A stretch of 64,000 bases of DNA from Cutibacterium avidum ATCC 25577 (GTDB taxonomy: Bacteria > Actinomycetota > Actinomycetes > Propionibacteriales > Propionibacteriaceae), in NCBI RefSeq assembly GCF_000227295.1, contig NZ_JH165054.1, forward strand, positions 922,948 through 986,947, read 5' to 3'. Under the pieces are notes generated by a model. The model was not told where the DNA came from. It worked only from the letters and a program-made list of their open reading frames with translations, and made no database searches. The position numbers and the translations under genes were made by a program. The first letter of the stretch is position 1; each line of letters starts with the position of its first letter. Below, one piece after another: positions 8,981 through 17,947 of the stretch.

Positions 8981-9301
8981 GACGACCTCCTTGGGGGCGA
9001 ACGTCTCCATCGTTGCAGACATCTGGCCGCGGAAACAGTCGCAGGGCCGATTTGAGCGCGAACTTCTCGACGGAAGGAAGGTCCGGGGCAGTGTGGACGG
9101 TGTTGTACCTGCCGTTATCGGCGAAATTCGCCGAGGATTGGCCGAATCTTGCCATGGCAGCGTCACCCCCTACCGACAGGCTCCCCGACAGCAGCTGCTT
9201 CCGTACACCGGCGCCACACATCCCCCACCCATTCACTCCTCGGCCCCCGAATCTGGTGGCCGAGTGCCGCCAGTTACTCCTCATGTGCCAAGGTTGGTTT
9301 C
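8981..9301. other. 321-bp divergent promoter region with a 17-bp palindrome
   Basis: No credible gene. It separates the divergent acidic-protein and upp genes. A perfect 8-1-8 palindrome (9118-9134, TCGGCGAA-A-TTCGCCGA) lies in the middle and is operator-like. Confidence 0.6.
9118..9134. promoter_or_regulatory. Perfect palindrome, candidate operator upstream of upp
   Basis: TCGGCGAAATTCGCCGA, an 8-bp inverted repeat with one central base, 168 bases upstream of the upp start and 138 bases upstream of the divergent acidic-protein gene. The binding protein is unknown. Confidence 0.45.
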
Positions 9302-9943
9302 GTGGAACTCAATGTCATGGATCATCCCCTCGTCTCCCACAAGCTGACCCTGTTGCGCTCGGTGGACACCCCCAGCCCGGTCTTCCGCCAGCTCGTCGAG
9401 GAGCTCGTCACCCTCATGGCTTACGAGGGCACCCGCGAGGTGCGCATCGAGCCGACCACCGTCACCACCCCGCTCACCACCACCGAGGGTGTCGCCCTGG
9501 CCCGCCCCAAGCCGCTCGTCGTCCCGATCCTGCGCGCTGGCCTGGGAATGCTCGAGGGCATGATGCGCCTCGTCCCGTCGGCCGAGGTCGGCTTCGTCGG
9601 CATGACCCGTGACGAGGAGACCCTCCAGCCGATGACCTACGCCGAGCGTCTTCCCAAGGACCTCTCCGGCCGTCAGTGCTACGTCCTCGACCCGATGCTG
9701 GCCACCGGTGGTTCTCTGGGCGGCACCGTCGAGTTCCTGGTGCGCCGCGGCGCCGACCACATCACCTGTCTGTGCATCCTGGCCGCCCCAGAGGGCATCG
9801 AGAACTTCCGCAAGCTCGTCAGCGATCTCGAAGTCCCCTGCCACCTCGTCGTGGCTGGCGTCGACGATCACCTCGACGAGCACGGATACATCGTCCCCGG
9901 CCTCGGTGACGCCGGCGACCGTCTGTACGGCCTGGCCGAGTGA
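9302..9943 (+). CDS. upp: Uracil phosphoribosyltransferase
   Basis: 213 residues, the normal Upp length. It makes UMP from uracil and PRPP (pyrimidine salvage, cytoplasm). The N-terminus [14 protein letters not shown] is highly characteristic, and the PRPP-binding loop is [23 protein letters not shown] and the C-terminal [12 protein letters not shown] are also family signatures. The GTG at 9302 is chosen because it gives the standard N-terminus and has an AAGG site 9 bases upstream; longer frames upstream are unlike Upp. It is translationally coupled to the next gene: its stop overlaps that gene's GTG. Confidence 0.95.
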   Translation: MELNVMDHPLVSHKLTLLRSVDTPSPVFRQLVEELVTLMAYEGTREVRIEPTTVTTPLTTTEGVALARPKPLVVPILRAGLGMLEGMMRLVPSAEVGFVGMTRDEETLQPMTYAERLPKDLSGRQCYVLDPMLATGGSLGGTVEFLVRRGADHITCLCILAAPEGIENFRKLVSDLEVPCHLVVAGVDDHLDEHGYIVPGLGDAGDRLYGLAE

Positions 9944-10683
9944 CGCAACTGCGCCCCGACGACCTGCGCGGTCTGGCAACCCTGCTGGGTTCCCCCGAAC
10001 CCAACAGGGTCGTCCCGCCGTGCTGGCACTGGGTCCTCCTCCTCGACCCGGTCAACCCCGCCAGCCTCGACGAGGACGGGTACACCATCGGCTCCCCGAT
10101 CACCCCGAAACCGGGTATGACGAGGATGTTCGCCGGCGGTCGGGTGCGCACCACGGCCCCGTTGGCCCTCAACCGCGAGACCACCCGCACCACTGAGGTC
10201 GCCTCGGTCACCGACAGGCAGGGGCGTCGCGGCCCTCTTCACTTCGTGACGATGAGATCCACCTGGGCACAGGACGGCCAAGACTGCCTGGTCGACGAGC
10301 AGGAATACGTCTTCCTGCCAATCCAGTCCTCCGATCCCTCACCCGCGGGTGCCGGGCAGACCGACGGCGACGGGTTCCTGGCCACCGAGCCTCTGTTGGT
10401 GACCTTCTCGGCCCTGACGGCCAACCCGTACCGCATCCACTGGGACCGCGACTTCTGCCGTCGCAACGGTCACGACGGACTGGTCGTCCACGGACCGCTG
10501 CAGGCCCTCCTCATGGCGCAAGCCTTCCCATGCGAGACCTTCGTCGGGAAGGAGTTCTCCTACCGCTTCCGCGCCTCCGTGACCGCCCCGACCCGACTGA
10601 CGGTCGGCATCGAGGACGGCGAGACCCAAGTCCGTCGCCCCGACGGTACGGTCACCGCGACAGCAGCCCTCGAGGAGTTCTGA
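9940..10683 (+). CDS. MaoC/HTD2-like hot-dog acyl-CoA dehydratase
   Basis: 247 residues. The N-terminal FAS1-dehydratase-like half ([30 protein letters not shown]) and C-terminal half ([25 protein letters not shown]) match the fused hot-dog arrangement of HTD2-like / mesaconyl-C4-CoA hydratase proteins. These hydrate or dehydrate enoyl- or mesaconyl-CoA thioesters. The likely catalytic His lies in IHWDRDF with a partner Asp. The substrate cannot be fixed. The GTG start overlaps the upp stop (GTGA), so the two genes are co-transcribed, although no pathway link to uracil salvage is obvious. Confidence 0.78.
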   Translation: MTQLRPDDLRGLATLLGSPEPNRVVPPCWHWVLLLDPVNPASLDEDGYTIGSPITPKPGMTRMFAGGRVRTTAPLALNRETTRTTEVASVTDRQGRRGPLHFVTMRSTWAQDGQDCLVDEQEYVFLPIQSSDPSPAGAGQTDGDGFLATEPLLVTFSALTANPYRIHWDRDFCRRNGHDGLVVHGPLQALLMAQAFPCETFVGKEFSYRFRASVTAPTRLTVGIEDGETQVRRPDGTVTATAALEEF

Positions 10684-10739
10684 CCCAGACGCCCCGTTCG
10701 GACTTCCTGGGCCGCAATCCCATGAGGCAGGGAGCGAAC

Positions 10740-11261
10740 TCAGTTCGCCAGTCCCTCGACGACCTCAGCTCCTGGCAGGGACACCAGATCAGCACCACTG
10801 ACGATGAGCTTTGAGCTGCGCAGCCCCGATCCGATGCACACGGCCTGGGCCTCGGCGACGCGCGGATCAATCCAGATCGGCCACTCAGCGGGCAGGCCCA
10901 CTGGGGTGATCCCGCCGTACTCCATTCCGGACAGGCTGACGGCCTCGTCCATGGGCGCGAAGGACGCCTTGCGGACGTCGAGCTTCTTGCGCACCACCTT
11001 GTTGACGTCAACCCTCGTCGTGGCAAGGGCCAGGCAGGCGACGTACTTCTCGACGTCACCGCGCTTTCCCTTGACGATGACGCAGTTGCCACACGTCTCG
11101 GGACCCTCACCGAAGGCCTCGCACAAGGCGTCGGTGTCCGCGATCTCGGGATCAATGCTGAAGACGACTGCCGAGGGCAACTCGGCGGCTCGTCCGGCGA
11201 CCGTCGCGGCCAGCAGCTCAGGGTGATCGGCAGCAGGCAGGTGTTCAACGGAGTCGTACAT
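10740..11261 (-). CDS. YbaK/ProX-type aminoacyl-tRNA deacylase domain protein
   Basis: 173 residues. The YbaK fold is recognised from SAVVFSIDPEIADTDALCEAFG, CGNCVIVKGKRG, the conserved lysine in VRKKLDVRKASFAPMDEAV and the GxxP loop in YGGITPVGLP. Free-standing YbaK-family proteins remove mischarged amino acids (Cys or Ala on tRNA-Pro and related tRNAs) in the cytoplasm. The ATG at 11261 has a GGTGGGTC site. It is convergent to the dehydratase gene and divergent from the GH13 gene, about 100 bases away. Confidence 0.85.
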   Translation of the reverse strand: MYDSVEHLPAADHPELLAATVAGRAAELPSAVVFSIDPEIADTDALCEAFGEGPETCGNCVIVKGKRGDVEKYVACLALATTRVDVNKVVRKKLDVRKASFAPMDEAVSLSGMEYGGITPVGLPAEWPIWIDPRVAEAQAVCIGSGLRSSKLIVSGADLVSLPGAEVVEGLAN

Positions 11262-11358
11262 GCGACCCACCGTAGTCACCGTGATCACACGATGGGACCA
11301 CCTCTCACACCACGGACGGATACCGTTGACCGTGGTTGTTTCGACGACAAGGAGAACG

Positions 11359-13254
11359 ATGACCGACGATACGAAGGAAGCGACCGGCGAATCCCGCCCG
11401 AATGCCAACGATCCAATTCCCACCGACTACGCCGGCCGTGCCAAGGGCATGGGTGTCTCGCTCATCGACGGTGGCGCCGCGTTCCGCGTGTGGGCCCCGC
11501 ACGCCGAGACAGTCGCCGTCACCGGAACCTTCGACGACTGGGCAGCCCAGCCCAGGGGAGACAATGACGACGCCGAGAAGGTTCGCTCGGCCAAGTTCCA
11601 GCTCGTCAGCGAGAACAACGGCTACTGGTACGGCCAGGCCGCCGGTGCCACGGTGGGCGACGAGTACCGTTTCGTCCTCATCAACGGTGACCAGGTGATC
11701 TCCCGCATCGACCCTTACGCCCGCCACGTGACGAGCTCGGTCGGCAATGGCATCATCACCGATCCCGGCGCCTACGACTGGGAGGGTGACGACTTCACTC
11801 CCCCGACCCTGAACGAGCTCGTCATCTACGAGATGCACGTCGGAACCTTCTTCGACAAGGATCCTGACGACGACAAGCCCGCCGACCTGGCCGACGTCGA
11901 GTCGAAGATCGACCACCTCGTCCACCTGGGCGTCAACGCCGTCGAGCTCATGCCTCTCATGGAGTTCGCCGGGGACTACTCGTGGGGTTACAACCCGGCC
12001 CACATCTTCGCCGTCGAGAGCGCCTACGGCGGCCCGGAAAAGCTGCGCGACCTCGTCAAGACCTGCCACAAGCACGGCCTGGCGGTCATCATCGACGTCG
12101 TCTACAACCACTTCGGCCCCTCGGACCTCGACCTGTGGCAGTTCGACGGATGGAGCGAGAACGACAAGGGCGGCATCTACTTCTACAACGACTGGAAGTC
12201 CTCGACCCCGTGGGGCGACACCCGTCCCGACTACGGCCGCGGCGAGGTCCGCGAGTTCATTCGCGACAACGCCATGATGTGGCTGGAAGAGTTTCACGCC
12301 GACGGCCTGCGCTACGACATGACCCCGTACATGCGCAGCGTCGATGCCGGTGAGATGAACATCCCCGACGGTTGGAGCCTCACCCACTGGATCAACACCG
12401 AGATCCGCGAGAAGTTCCCACGCGCCATCACCATCGCCGAGGACCTGCACGGTGAGCCCAAGGTCGTCTCCACCGCTGACGACGGTGCCGCCTTCCACGC
12501 CCAGTGGGACAACCATTTCGTCCACCCGATCCGCGCTGCTGTCATCACCGCCTCCGACGAGGCTCGTGACATGGACGCCGTGCGCGATGCCGTCGAGTTC
12601 TCCTACGGTGACGCCTTCTCCCGCGTCATCTACACCGAGTCCCACGACGAGGTCGCCAACGGTTCGGCCCGCGTCCCCCAGGAGGTCGACGACGACGATC
12701 CGACCGGCTACTACGCCCAGAAGCGCTCCACCCTGGGAGCGGCCCTGGTACTGACCTCGCCGGGTCTGCCGATGATCTTCCAGGGCCAGGAGCTCCTGGA
12801 GGGCGAATGGTTCCGCGACACCGTCCCGCTGCATTGGGATCAGGGCGCTCAGTTCAAGGGCATCTTCCGGATGTACCGCGATCTCGTCAGTCTGCGTCTC
12901 AACGAGGAGGGCCACGCCAAGGGCCTCACCGGACAGAACGTCGACACCCTGCACCTGCACCCGGACAACCACGTCTACGCCTTCCACCGCTGGGCTGACG
13001 GTGGTCCGCACGACGACGTCGTGGTGGCGGTGAACCTCGACTCCAAGGCCTGGGGCGAGTACACCATCGGGATGCCGGCTGCCGGCCGCTGGGTGACCAG
13101 GTTCAATTCCGACGCGAAGGTGTACTCGGACGCCTTCGACGGGGTCGACGTCCCCGAATGGTTCGACGCCGTCGAGGACGATTACGACGGCCACCCGGCC
13201 TCGGCGACCCTTGTCCTGCCGCCGTACAGCGCGATCATCCTGTCGCGCGATTAA
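11359..13254 (+). CDS. GH13 alpha-glucan branching-type enzyme
   Basis: 631 residues. An N-terminal CBM48/isoamylase_N domain (about 38-125, GAAFRVWAPHAETVAVTGTF) precedes the (beta/alpha)8 catalytic barrel (about 155-520) and a C-terminal beta domain. All three GH13 acids are present: nucleophile D320 (DGLRYDM), acid/base E361 (ITIAEDLHG) and transition-state D430 (YTESHDEVAN). This architecture fits 1,4-alpha-glucan branching enzymes or maltooligosyl-trehalose trehalohydrolase relatives in glycogen metabolism. The HDEVA motif favours branching activity. No treY/treS neighbours are present to settle it. The start ATG has an AAGGAGAACG site. Confidence 0.82.
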   Translation: MTDDTKEATGESRPNANDPIPTDYAGRAKGMGVSLIDGGAAFRVWAPHAETVAVTGTFDDWAAQPRGDNDDAEKVRSAKFQLVSENNGYWYGQAAGATVGDEYRFVLINGDQVISRIDPYARHVTSSVGNGIITDPGAYDWEGDDFTPPTLNELVIYEMHVGTFFDKDPDDDKPADLADVESKIDHLVHLGVNAVELMPLMEFAGDYSWGYNPAHIFAVESAYGGPEKLRDLVKTCHKHGLAVIIDVVYNHFGPSDLDLWQFDGWSENDKGGIYFYNDWKSSTPWGDTRPDYGRGEVREFIRDNAMMWLEEFHADGLRYDMTPYMRSVDAGEMNIPDGWSLTHWINTEIREKFPRAITIAEDLHGEPKVVSTADDGAAFHAQWDNHFVHPIRAAVITASDEARDMDAVRDAVEFSYGDAFSRVIYTESHDEVANGSARVPQEVDDDDPTGYYAQKRSTLGAALVLTSPGLPMIFQGQELLEGEWFRDTVPLHWDQGAQFKGIFRMYRDLVSLRLNEEGHAKGLTGQNVDTLHLHPDNHVYAFHRWADGGPHDDVVVAVNLDSKAWGEYTIGMPAAGRWVTRFNSDAKVYSDAFDGVDVPEWFDAVEDDYDGHPASATLVLPPYSAIILSRD

Positions 13255-13363
13255 GGCCGTCACCACACCGATACGTGCGACGACAACAGCGTCGCCGGGG
13301 CGGAGGGACGTCACGACGATTCTCCCTGCCCTTCTTGCGTCCGAGCTTCCTTCTCTGTTCGAT

Positions 13364-13391
13364 TTGTAGTTGGGACCACGAGGTCCATACT
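13364..13391 (+). promoter_or_regulatory. Promoter of kup, leaderless
   Basis: TTGTAG (13364-13369), 16-base spacer, CATACT (13386-13391), then seven bases to the GTG start at 13399. No ribosome site is present, so translation probably begins at the mRNA 5' end. Confidence 0.55.
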
Positions 13392-13398
13392 TTTTGGA

Positions 13399-15354
13399 GT
13401 GAGTCGCAGACATGGACGGCAGGCAGTGGCAAAGGCCACCCAACCGATCAGTGATCCTGAACCGATCCGAGCCATGAAGCCGGGGCTGGCCCTGGCTGCG
13501 TTGGGAATCGTCTTCGGTGACATCGGAACCTCGGTGCTCTACTCCCTTCAAACGATGTTCTCGATGGAGAACCATGCCGTTCGCCCCACCCACGGTGACG
13601 TCATGGGGATCATCTCGATGATCTTCTGGTCGATCCTGCTGGTGGTGTGCGTCAAGTACGTCATCTTCGTGATGCGTGCTGACAACGACGGTGAGGGCGG
13701 CATCCTCGCGCTTATGGCCTTGGTGCGTCGTCTTATGGCCAGCCGCAAGGGCACTGGCATGACGGCAATGTTGCTCGGCATCATCGGCGCCGGGCTGTTC
13801 TACGGAGATTCCCTCATCACCCCAGCGATCTCGGTGATGAGCTCGGTGGAGGGCATCACGGTAGCCAATCCGGGCGCCGAGATGATCGTTCTGCCAGCCT
13901 CGGTCGTCATCCTGACGATCCTGTTCATCGTGCAGAGACGAGGGACGGCAGTCATCGGCAAGGCCTTCGGGCCGGTGATGGGTATCTGGTTCCTCACCCT
14001 GGCCGCCCTGGGCATCCCGTGGATCATCAGCAAGCCCTTCATCATCACGGCCCTGTCCCCGCACTGGGCGATCCTCTTCGCCATCGAGCGACCCGGGATG
14101 GCCTTCATCGCGATGGGCGCTGTCGTCTTGACGATCACGGGCGCCGAGGCCCTCTACGCCGACATGGGTCACGTCGGCGCCCCGTCGATCCGACTGGCTT
14201 GGTTCGCCGTCGTGCTGCCGTGTCTGCTCATCAACTATCTGGGGCAGGGAGCGATGATCCTCGAGCATCCCGACTGGATCGACAATCCCTTTTTCCGGCT
14301 GGCACCCGGCTGGGCGACGATCCCGCTCGTCGTCATTGCCACGATGGCTACCGTCATCGCCTCCCAAGCCGTCATCTCCGGCGCCTTCTCGATGAGCTCG
14401 GAGGCGACCCGTCTGGGACTGTTGCCACGTCTGAGCGTGCGTCACACCTCGAAGTCCGAGGGCGGCCAGATCTACATCCCGGAGATCAACTGGATCCTCT
14501 TCGTCGGCGTGCTGGCGCTCATCCTCATCTTCCAGACCTCGACGAAGCTGGCCACCGCCTATGGCCTGGCCGTCACCGGCACCTTCTTGCTGACGACGAG
14601 CCTGTTCCTGGTGCTGGCCCACCGAGCGTGGCACTGGCCCATGTGGGCTCTCATCCTCTTCGGTGTCGTCGTCGGTGGCGTCGAGCTGTCGATCTTCGCC
14701 GCCAACCTGCTGAAGATCGCGTCCGGCGGCTGGATTCCGCTGGTCTTCGCGGCCATCATCATCGCCATCATGACGACCTGGCGACGCGGTACCGCCTACA
14801 TCGCCAAGCAGCGGCAGAACGACGAGGGTCCGCTGGACGACTTCCTCGACTGGGTCCATGAGACGGAGCCGACCCGCGTGCCCGGACTGGCGATCTACCC
14901 ACATCCGGGACGGGCGACGACCCCGTTGGCCATGCTGAACAACCTCAAGTTCAATCATGTGCTCCACGAGCACAACGTCATCATCTCGATGGTGGTGGAG
15001 AACGTCCCACACGTGCGTCACGTCAATCGCATCGAGAAGGTCGATCTCGGCAAGCCGACCGACGGCATCGTCTACATCGCCTGCCACGTCGGATTCGCCG
15101 ACTCCCAGGACGTCCCGAAGGCACTGGCCCTGGCGGCAGACAAGTGCCCGGTGCTCAAGGAGCACCTTGACGACGCGATCTATTACCTGTCGCTGGTCGA
15201 CGTGAAGCGCTCCGAGTCGGAGCAGGGGGCCAAGATGACCGCCTGGCGCAAGGTGCTCTACGTGGGTCTAGCACGCAACCAGGCCGACCGGACGCGAGTG
15301 TTCCGCATTCCGCGCACCCGTGCAGTGGTCATGGGTGAGGCCGTCGATCTGTGA
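13399..15354 (+). CDS. kup: Low-affinity potassium transporter Kup
   Basis: 651 residues, typical for KUP/HAK/KT proteins. Residues about 28-470 hold roughly 12 membrane helices with the signatures ALGIVFGDIGTSVLYSLQ, GEGGILALMALVRR and FYGDSLITPAISVMSSVEG. The C-terminal about 160 residues form the cytoplasmic domain (HVIISMVVENVPHVRHV). It imports K+ with H+. The GTG at 13399 is chosen because a -10-like hexamer lies exactly seven bases upstream; ATG at MKPGL is the alternative. A hairpin follows the gene. Confidence 0.93.
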   Translation: MSRRHGRQAVAKATQPISDPEPIRAMKPGLALAALGIVFGDIGTSVLYSLQTMFSMENHAVRPTHGDVMGIISMIFWSILLVVCVKYVIFVMRADNDGEGGILALMALVRRLMASRKGTGMTAMLLGIIGAGLFYGDSLITPAISVMSSVEGITVANPGAEMIVLPASVVILTILFIVQRRGTAVIGKAFGPVMGIWFLTLAALGIPWIISKPFIITALSPHWAILFAIERPGMAFIAMGAVVLTITGAEALYADMGHVGAPSIRLAWFAVVLPCLLINYLGQGAMILEHPDWIDNPFFRLAPGWATIPLVVIATMATVIASQAVISGAFSMSSEATRLGLLPRLSVRHTSKSEGGQIYIPEINWILFVGVLALILIFQTSTKLATAYGLAVTGTFLLTTSLFLVLAHRAWHWPMWALILFGVVVGGVELSIFAANLLKIASGGWIPLVFAAIIIAIMTTWRRGTAYIAKQRQNDEGPLDDFLDWVHETEPTRVPGLAIYPHPGRATTPLAMLNNLKFNHVLHEHNVIISMVVENVPHVRHVNRIEKVDLGKPTDGIVYIACHVGFADSQDVPKALALAADKCPVLKEHLDDAIYYLSLVDVKRSESEQGAKMTAWRKVLYVGLARNQADRTRVFRIPRTRAVVMGEAVDL

Positions 15355-15378
15355 CGATCCGGCGGCGCTGACGACGGT

Positions 15379-15414
15379 GTGATTCCCGGGGCTCGAGGGC
15401 CCCAGGGGAATCAC
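15379..15414. terminator. Bidirectional terminator
   Basis: Nine-bp outer inverted repeat (15379-15387 and 15406-15414) with an inner GGGGC/GCCCC stem, between the convergent kup and amidotransferase genes. It overlaps the latter's stop codon. Confidence 0.65.
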
Positions 15415-16124
15415 GCCGTTGTGGGGGCGATGAGTTCCAGGAACCGCGCCGCGAAGGCCTTCTCGGCGGTGACGACGTCCTCGTCACGACGCACTGCTTC
15501 GGCAGCCGCGATGGCCTCTGACCAGGGGAGACGCTGTTTCCACTCCTTCTCGGTGTGGCCGATGGTCCAGCCGTCGAAAATCTCCGGGGTGCATTCCGGG
15601 TGGAACTGGACTCCCCAGACGCGTTCGGCGAATCGGACCGCCTCGATCTGTCCGGAGGGATCGCGGGCAAGCAGCACGGCGTCCTCGGGCAGGACAACGG
15701 CGACGTCATTGTTGAAGTGGATGCCACGGTGGCCGGAGTAGACCGACAGCAACGGGTCCTTCTCCCCGTCCGGGGTGAGGTGCATCTCGGCCGGTCCGAG
15801 GCAGAGATGGTCTGAGGTGCACACCCGGCCTCCCAGGGCGACGGTGGCGAGCTGGTGACCCAGGCAGACACCCAGGAAGGGGATGCCCGCGTGGACGGTG
15901 CGCACGATGAGTTCTCGGGTGGGCGCGAGCCAAGGAGCCTGGACGTCATCCAGGCAGCCCATGGATCCGCCCAGCACCACGAGGGCGTCGGCGTCAACGG
16001 TGGGTGGCACCGGGTGGTCCCAGGCATTGACCTCGACGACGTCTGCGTCGGCGTCGCGCCAGAGCTGTCCGAGCCTGCCGAGGTTGCAGGAGGACTCGTG
16101 GACGATGACCAGGATCCGCGTCAT
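15411..16124 (-). CDS. Class I glutamine amidotransferase-like protein
   Basis: 237 residues. The catalytic triad is complete: C87 in GVCLGHQ, H175 and E177 in VQFHPE. VVLGGSMGCLDD is the oxyanion-loop region. This stand-alone GATase1 type resembles GMP synthase glutaminase domains and gamma-glutamyl hydrolases acting on small molecules. The partner or substrate is unknown. The ATG at 16124 lies seven bases after TAGTCT (minus strand, 16132-16137), consistent with a leaderless mRNA, and no Shine-Dalgarno sequence is seen. Enzymatic activity is likely; the pathway is not assigned. Confidence 0.82.
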   Translation of the reverse strand: MTRILVIVHESSCNLGRLGQLWRDADADVVEVNAWDHPVPPTVDADALVVLGGSMGCLDDVQAPWLAPTRELIVRTVHAGIPFLGVCLGHQLATVALGGRVCTSDHLCLGPAEMHLTPDGEKDPLLSVYSGHRGIHFNNDVAVVLPEDAVLLARDPSGQIEAVRFAERVWGVQFHPECTPEIFDGWTIGHTEKEWKQRLPWSEAIAAAEAVRRDEDVVTAEKAFAARFLELIAPTTA

Positions 16125-16236
16125 GGCGGAAAGACTACGGATTTTCTGTCACCGCCGTGTGTCAGAGCTGTTGCGAACCGTGTGCGGATCGTGACGTGTC
16201 GGAGGGGTTCTCGGTTATGGCGCGCTGGTGCTGGGG

Positions 16237-16962
16237 TCAGTCCTCCGCCAGGACTCGCTGGGCAGTTGCCGGGTCATTGGTGATGACGGCGTCGACGTCG
16301 AGGATCCGGGCAGCACGCAGGTGGTCGGGGGTGTCCAGGGTCCATGTGCGCACCGTGAGGCCGGCGTCGTGGAACGTCGGGACGTCATCGCGGTCGGCGA
16401 GGAGATGGGCTCCTGGATGGACGGCCTGGACGTCGAGGTGGCGGGCGTAGTCCCAGGGATCGACGATGTCGTCGGCGTAGAGGATGGCGCGTTCGACCCG
16501 GTTGTGAGTGCGCTCGGCGACTTCGGCCATGCAGCGGTGGTTGAACGAGGAGATGACGATGCGGTCGGCCATGTGGTGGGTGTCGATGGCACGGGCGACG
16601 GCCTCGATGAGGCTCGGGTAGCGCTCGACGCTGTTCTTGAGCTCGATGTTGAGGCCGAGGGTGGTGGGGACGAGCAGGTCGAGGACCTCGTCGAGGAGGG
16701 GGACCTGGGCGGGCGGGTGGTCGGTGTTGGCGGCCGCGTTGAGGGAACGGACCTGGTCAAGGGCCATGGAGACGATGGGGCCGTGTCCGTCGGTGGTGCG
16801 ATCGACGGTTTCGTCATGACAGACGACGACGTGGCCGTCGCTGGTGAGTTGGACGTCGAGTTCAATGCCGTCGGCGTCGAGGTCGATGGCGTTCTGGAAG
16901 GCGGGAAGGGTGTTTTCCGGGAACTGCATGCTCGAGCCGCGGTGGGCCCACACGGTGGTCAT
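16237..16962 (-). CDS. Glycerophosphodiester phosphodiesterase
   Basis: 241 residues, a TIM-barrel of the GDPD family. Key residues are all in place: H7-R8 (WAHRG), E16-N17 (FPENT), E34 and D36 (DGIELDVQLT), and H49-D50 (VVVCHDE). It hydrolyses glycerophosphodiesters to sn-glycerol-3-phosphate and an alcohol. There is no signal peptide, so it is cytoplasmic like UgpQ. It is divergent from the small membrane-protein gene at 17019, with the promoters packed into 56 bases. Confidence 0.9.
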   Translation of the reverse strand: MTTVWAHRGSSMQFPENTLPAFQNAIDLDADGIELDVQLTSDGHVVVCHDETVDRTTDGHGPIVSMALDQVRSLNAAANTDHPPAQVPLLDEVLDLLVPTTLGLNIELKNSVERYPSLIEAVARAIDTHHMADRIVISSFNHRCMAEVAERTHNRVERAILYADDIVDPWDYARHLDVQAVHPGAHLLADRDDVPTFHDAGLTVRTWTLDTPDHLRAARILDVDAVITNDPATAQRVLAED

Positions 16963-16983
16963 GTGGTCATGATGCCACGGGCA

Positions 16984-17011
16984 TTGACCAGGGTGCCTGC
17001 GCCAGTACGCT
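16984..17011 (+). promoter_or_regulatory. Near-consensus promoter for the leaderless PLDc_N gene
   Basis: TTGACC (16984-16989), 16-base spacer, TACGCT (17006-17011), then seven bases to the ATG at 17019. It is the clearest sigma-70-type promoter in the window, and it places transcription start at or next to the start codon. Confidence 0.65.
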
Positions 17012-17018
17012 GGATGGC

Positions 17019-17228
17019 ATGGTCATGACCGGTATCGTGTTCACCATTCTGTGCATCCTGGCCGTCGCTGTCCCACTCGCGCTGTTCATTCTCGCCCTGC
17101 TGTCAATCCTCAGCTCGGACATGCTGACGGGAGCCGGGAAGCTGATCTGGATCGTGGTGTGCTTCTGTTTCCCGATCATCGGGCCGATCGTGTGGTTCAT
17201 CGCCGGGAAGAACATGGCGTTGAGCTGA
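17019..17228 (+). CDS. Small PLDc_N-domain membrane protein
   Basis: 69 residues with two hydrophobic helices (about 5-30 and 42-62). The second helix region (KLIWIVVCFCFPIIGPIVWFI) matches the cardiolipin-synthase N-terminal (PLDc_N) domain, which also exists as small stand-alone actinobacterial proteins without the phospholipase D domain. No catalytic HKD motif is present, so it is a membrane anchor or regulator of unknown job. A strong promoter ends seven bases before the ATG. A hairpin (17321-17349) lies downstream. Confidence 0.8.
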   Translation: MVMTGIVFTILCILAVAVPLALFILALLSILSSDMLTGAGKLIWIVVCFCFPIIGPIVWFIAGKNMALS

Positions 17229-17320
17229 GTTCCCAACCAGGGAACATGGTGTACACGCCGTGCCAATGGACGTCCGTGGAGCATTGATCCGGCGTCCTTG
17301 CCACACTCCTCCAAGAACCA

Positions 17321-17349
17321 CGAAACCCCGCCACGAGGGCGGGGTTTCG
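17321..17349. terminator. Bidirectional terminator beside tRNA-Arg
   Basis: Perfect 12-bp inverted repeat (17321-17332 and 17338-17349), five-base loop, between the PLDc_N gene and the minus-strand tRNA-Arg. Confidence 0.78.
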
Positions 17350-17355
17350 ATCTTG

Positions 17356-17428
17356 CGCGCCCGGAGGGATTCGAACCCCCAACCTTCTGATCCGTAGTCA
17401 GATGCTCTATCCGTTGAGCCACGGGCGC
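17356..17428 (-). tRNA. tRNA-Arg(ACG)
   Basis: 73 nt. The acceptor stem is GCGCCCG/CGGGCGC, the anticodon loop is CTACGGA (anticodon ACG) and the T-loop is TTCGAAT. A34 is the standard TadA substrate, and tadA is at 7871-8353. Confidence 0.95.
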
Positions 17429-17637
17429 TTGGCGCTGCGCGCGTTGCTAAACGTTACAACGCTCGATCCTGCAACGCAAACTTGAGGACCTCCAACCCCA
17501 TCCAACCCGCTTAAACAACGGATCTGAGAGCCATCGGCACCCGAACTGCCGTCTGGCGCCCCAATAGGCACCTGGCAGTAGCACTCCAGGAAAGCACCGC
17601 ACCCGGCGCCCTCCAAAAAGGAGTCACCGGGCATCCG

Positions 17638-17727
17638 CGGAGGTGGCGGGATTTGAACCCGCGATGGGATTACCTCCCAAACCCGCTTAGCAGGCGGGCG
17701 CCATAGACCTGACTAGGCGACACCTCC
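17638..17727 (-). tRNA. tRNA-Ser(GCT)
   Basis: 90 nt class II tRNA. The acceptor stem is GGAGGTG/CACCTCC, the anticodon loop is CTGCTAA (anticodon GCT), and a long variable arm is present. It reads AGC/AGU codons. Confidence 0.94.
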
Positions 17728-17947
17728 AAGTGCCGTGTCAGCCTACCGTCTCAACCCCCATCCCTCCAATTCCGGCCCCTTTTCGCATCCGCGTCAACAC
17801 CACGGCGCCCCAGACAAGAGCAGCCGCTCGCGGCTGTCTCCCCGCGTGTCGCGATTTGCAGACCCTTGGCCAGCCGGTCCCACGTCCCATTGGTGCCAGC
17901 GGTTACGATGGGGTCCGCCCCATCGACATTTGCGGAAAGGCACGAGC

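Noticed and set aside
13255-13398. A c-di-AMP (ydaO-type) riboswitch upstream of kup
   Set aside because: The short spacer lacks the conserved riboswitch core, and the promoter seems to end at the start codon.
11305-15165. A 1286-codon minus-strand open frame under the GH13 and kup genes
   Set aside because: It is antisense to two genes with complete family motifs; its protein is low-complexity (D, H, R, G, V rich) as expected from high-GC third positions, and it has no domain or ribosome site.
17407-17634. Minus-strand frame between tRNA-Arg and tRNA-Ser(GCT)
   Set aside because: Runs into the tRNA-Arg gene; no ribosome site or family.
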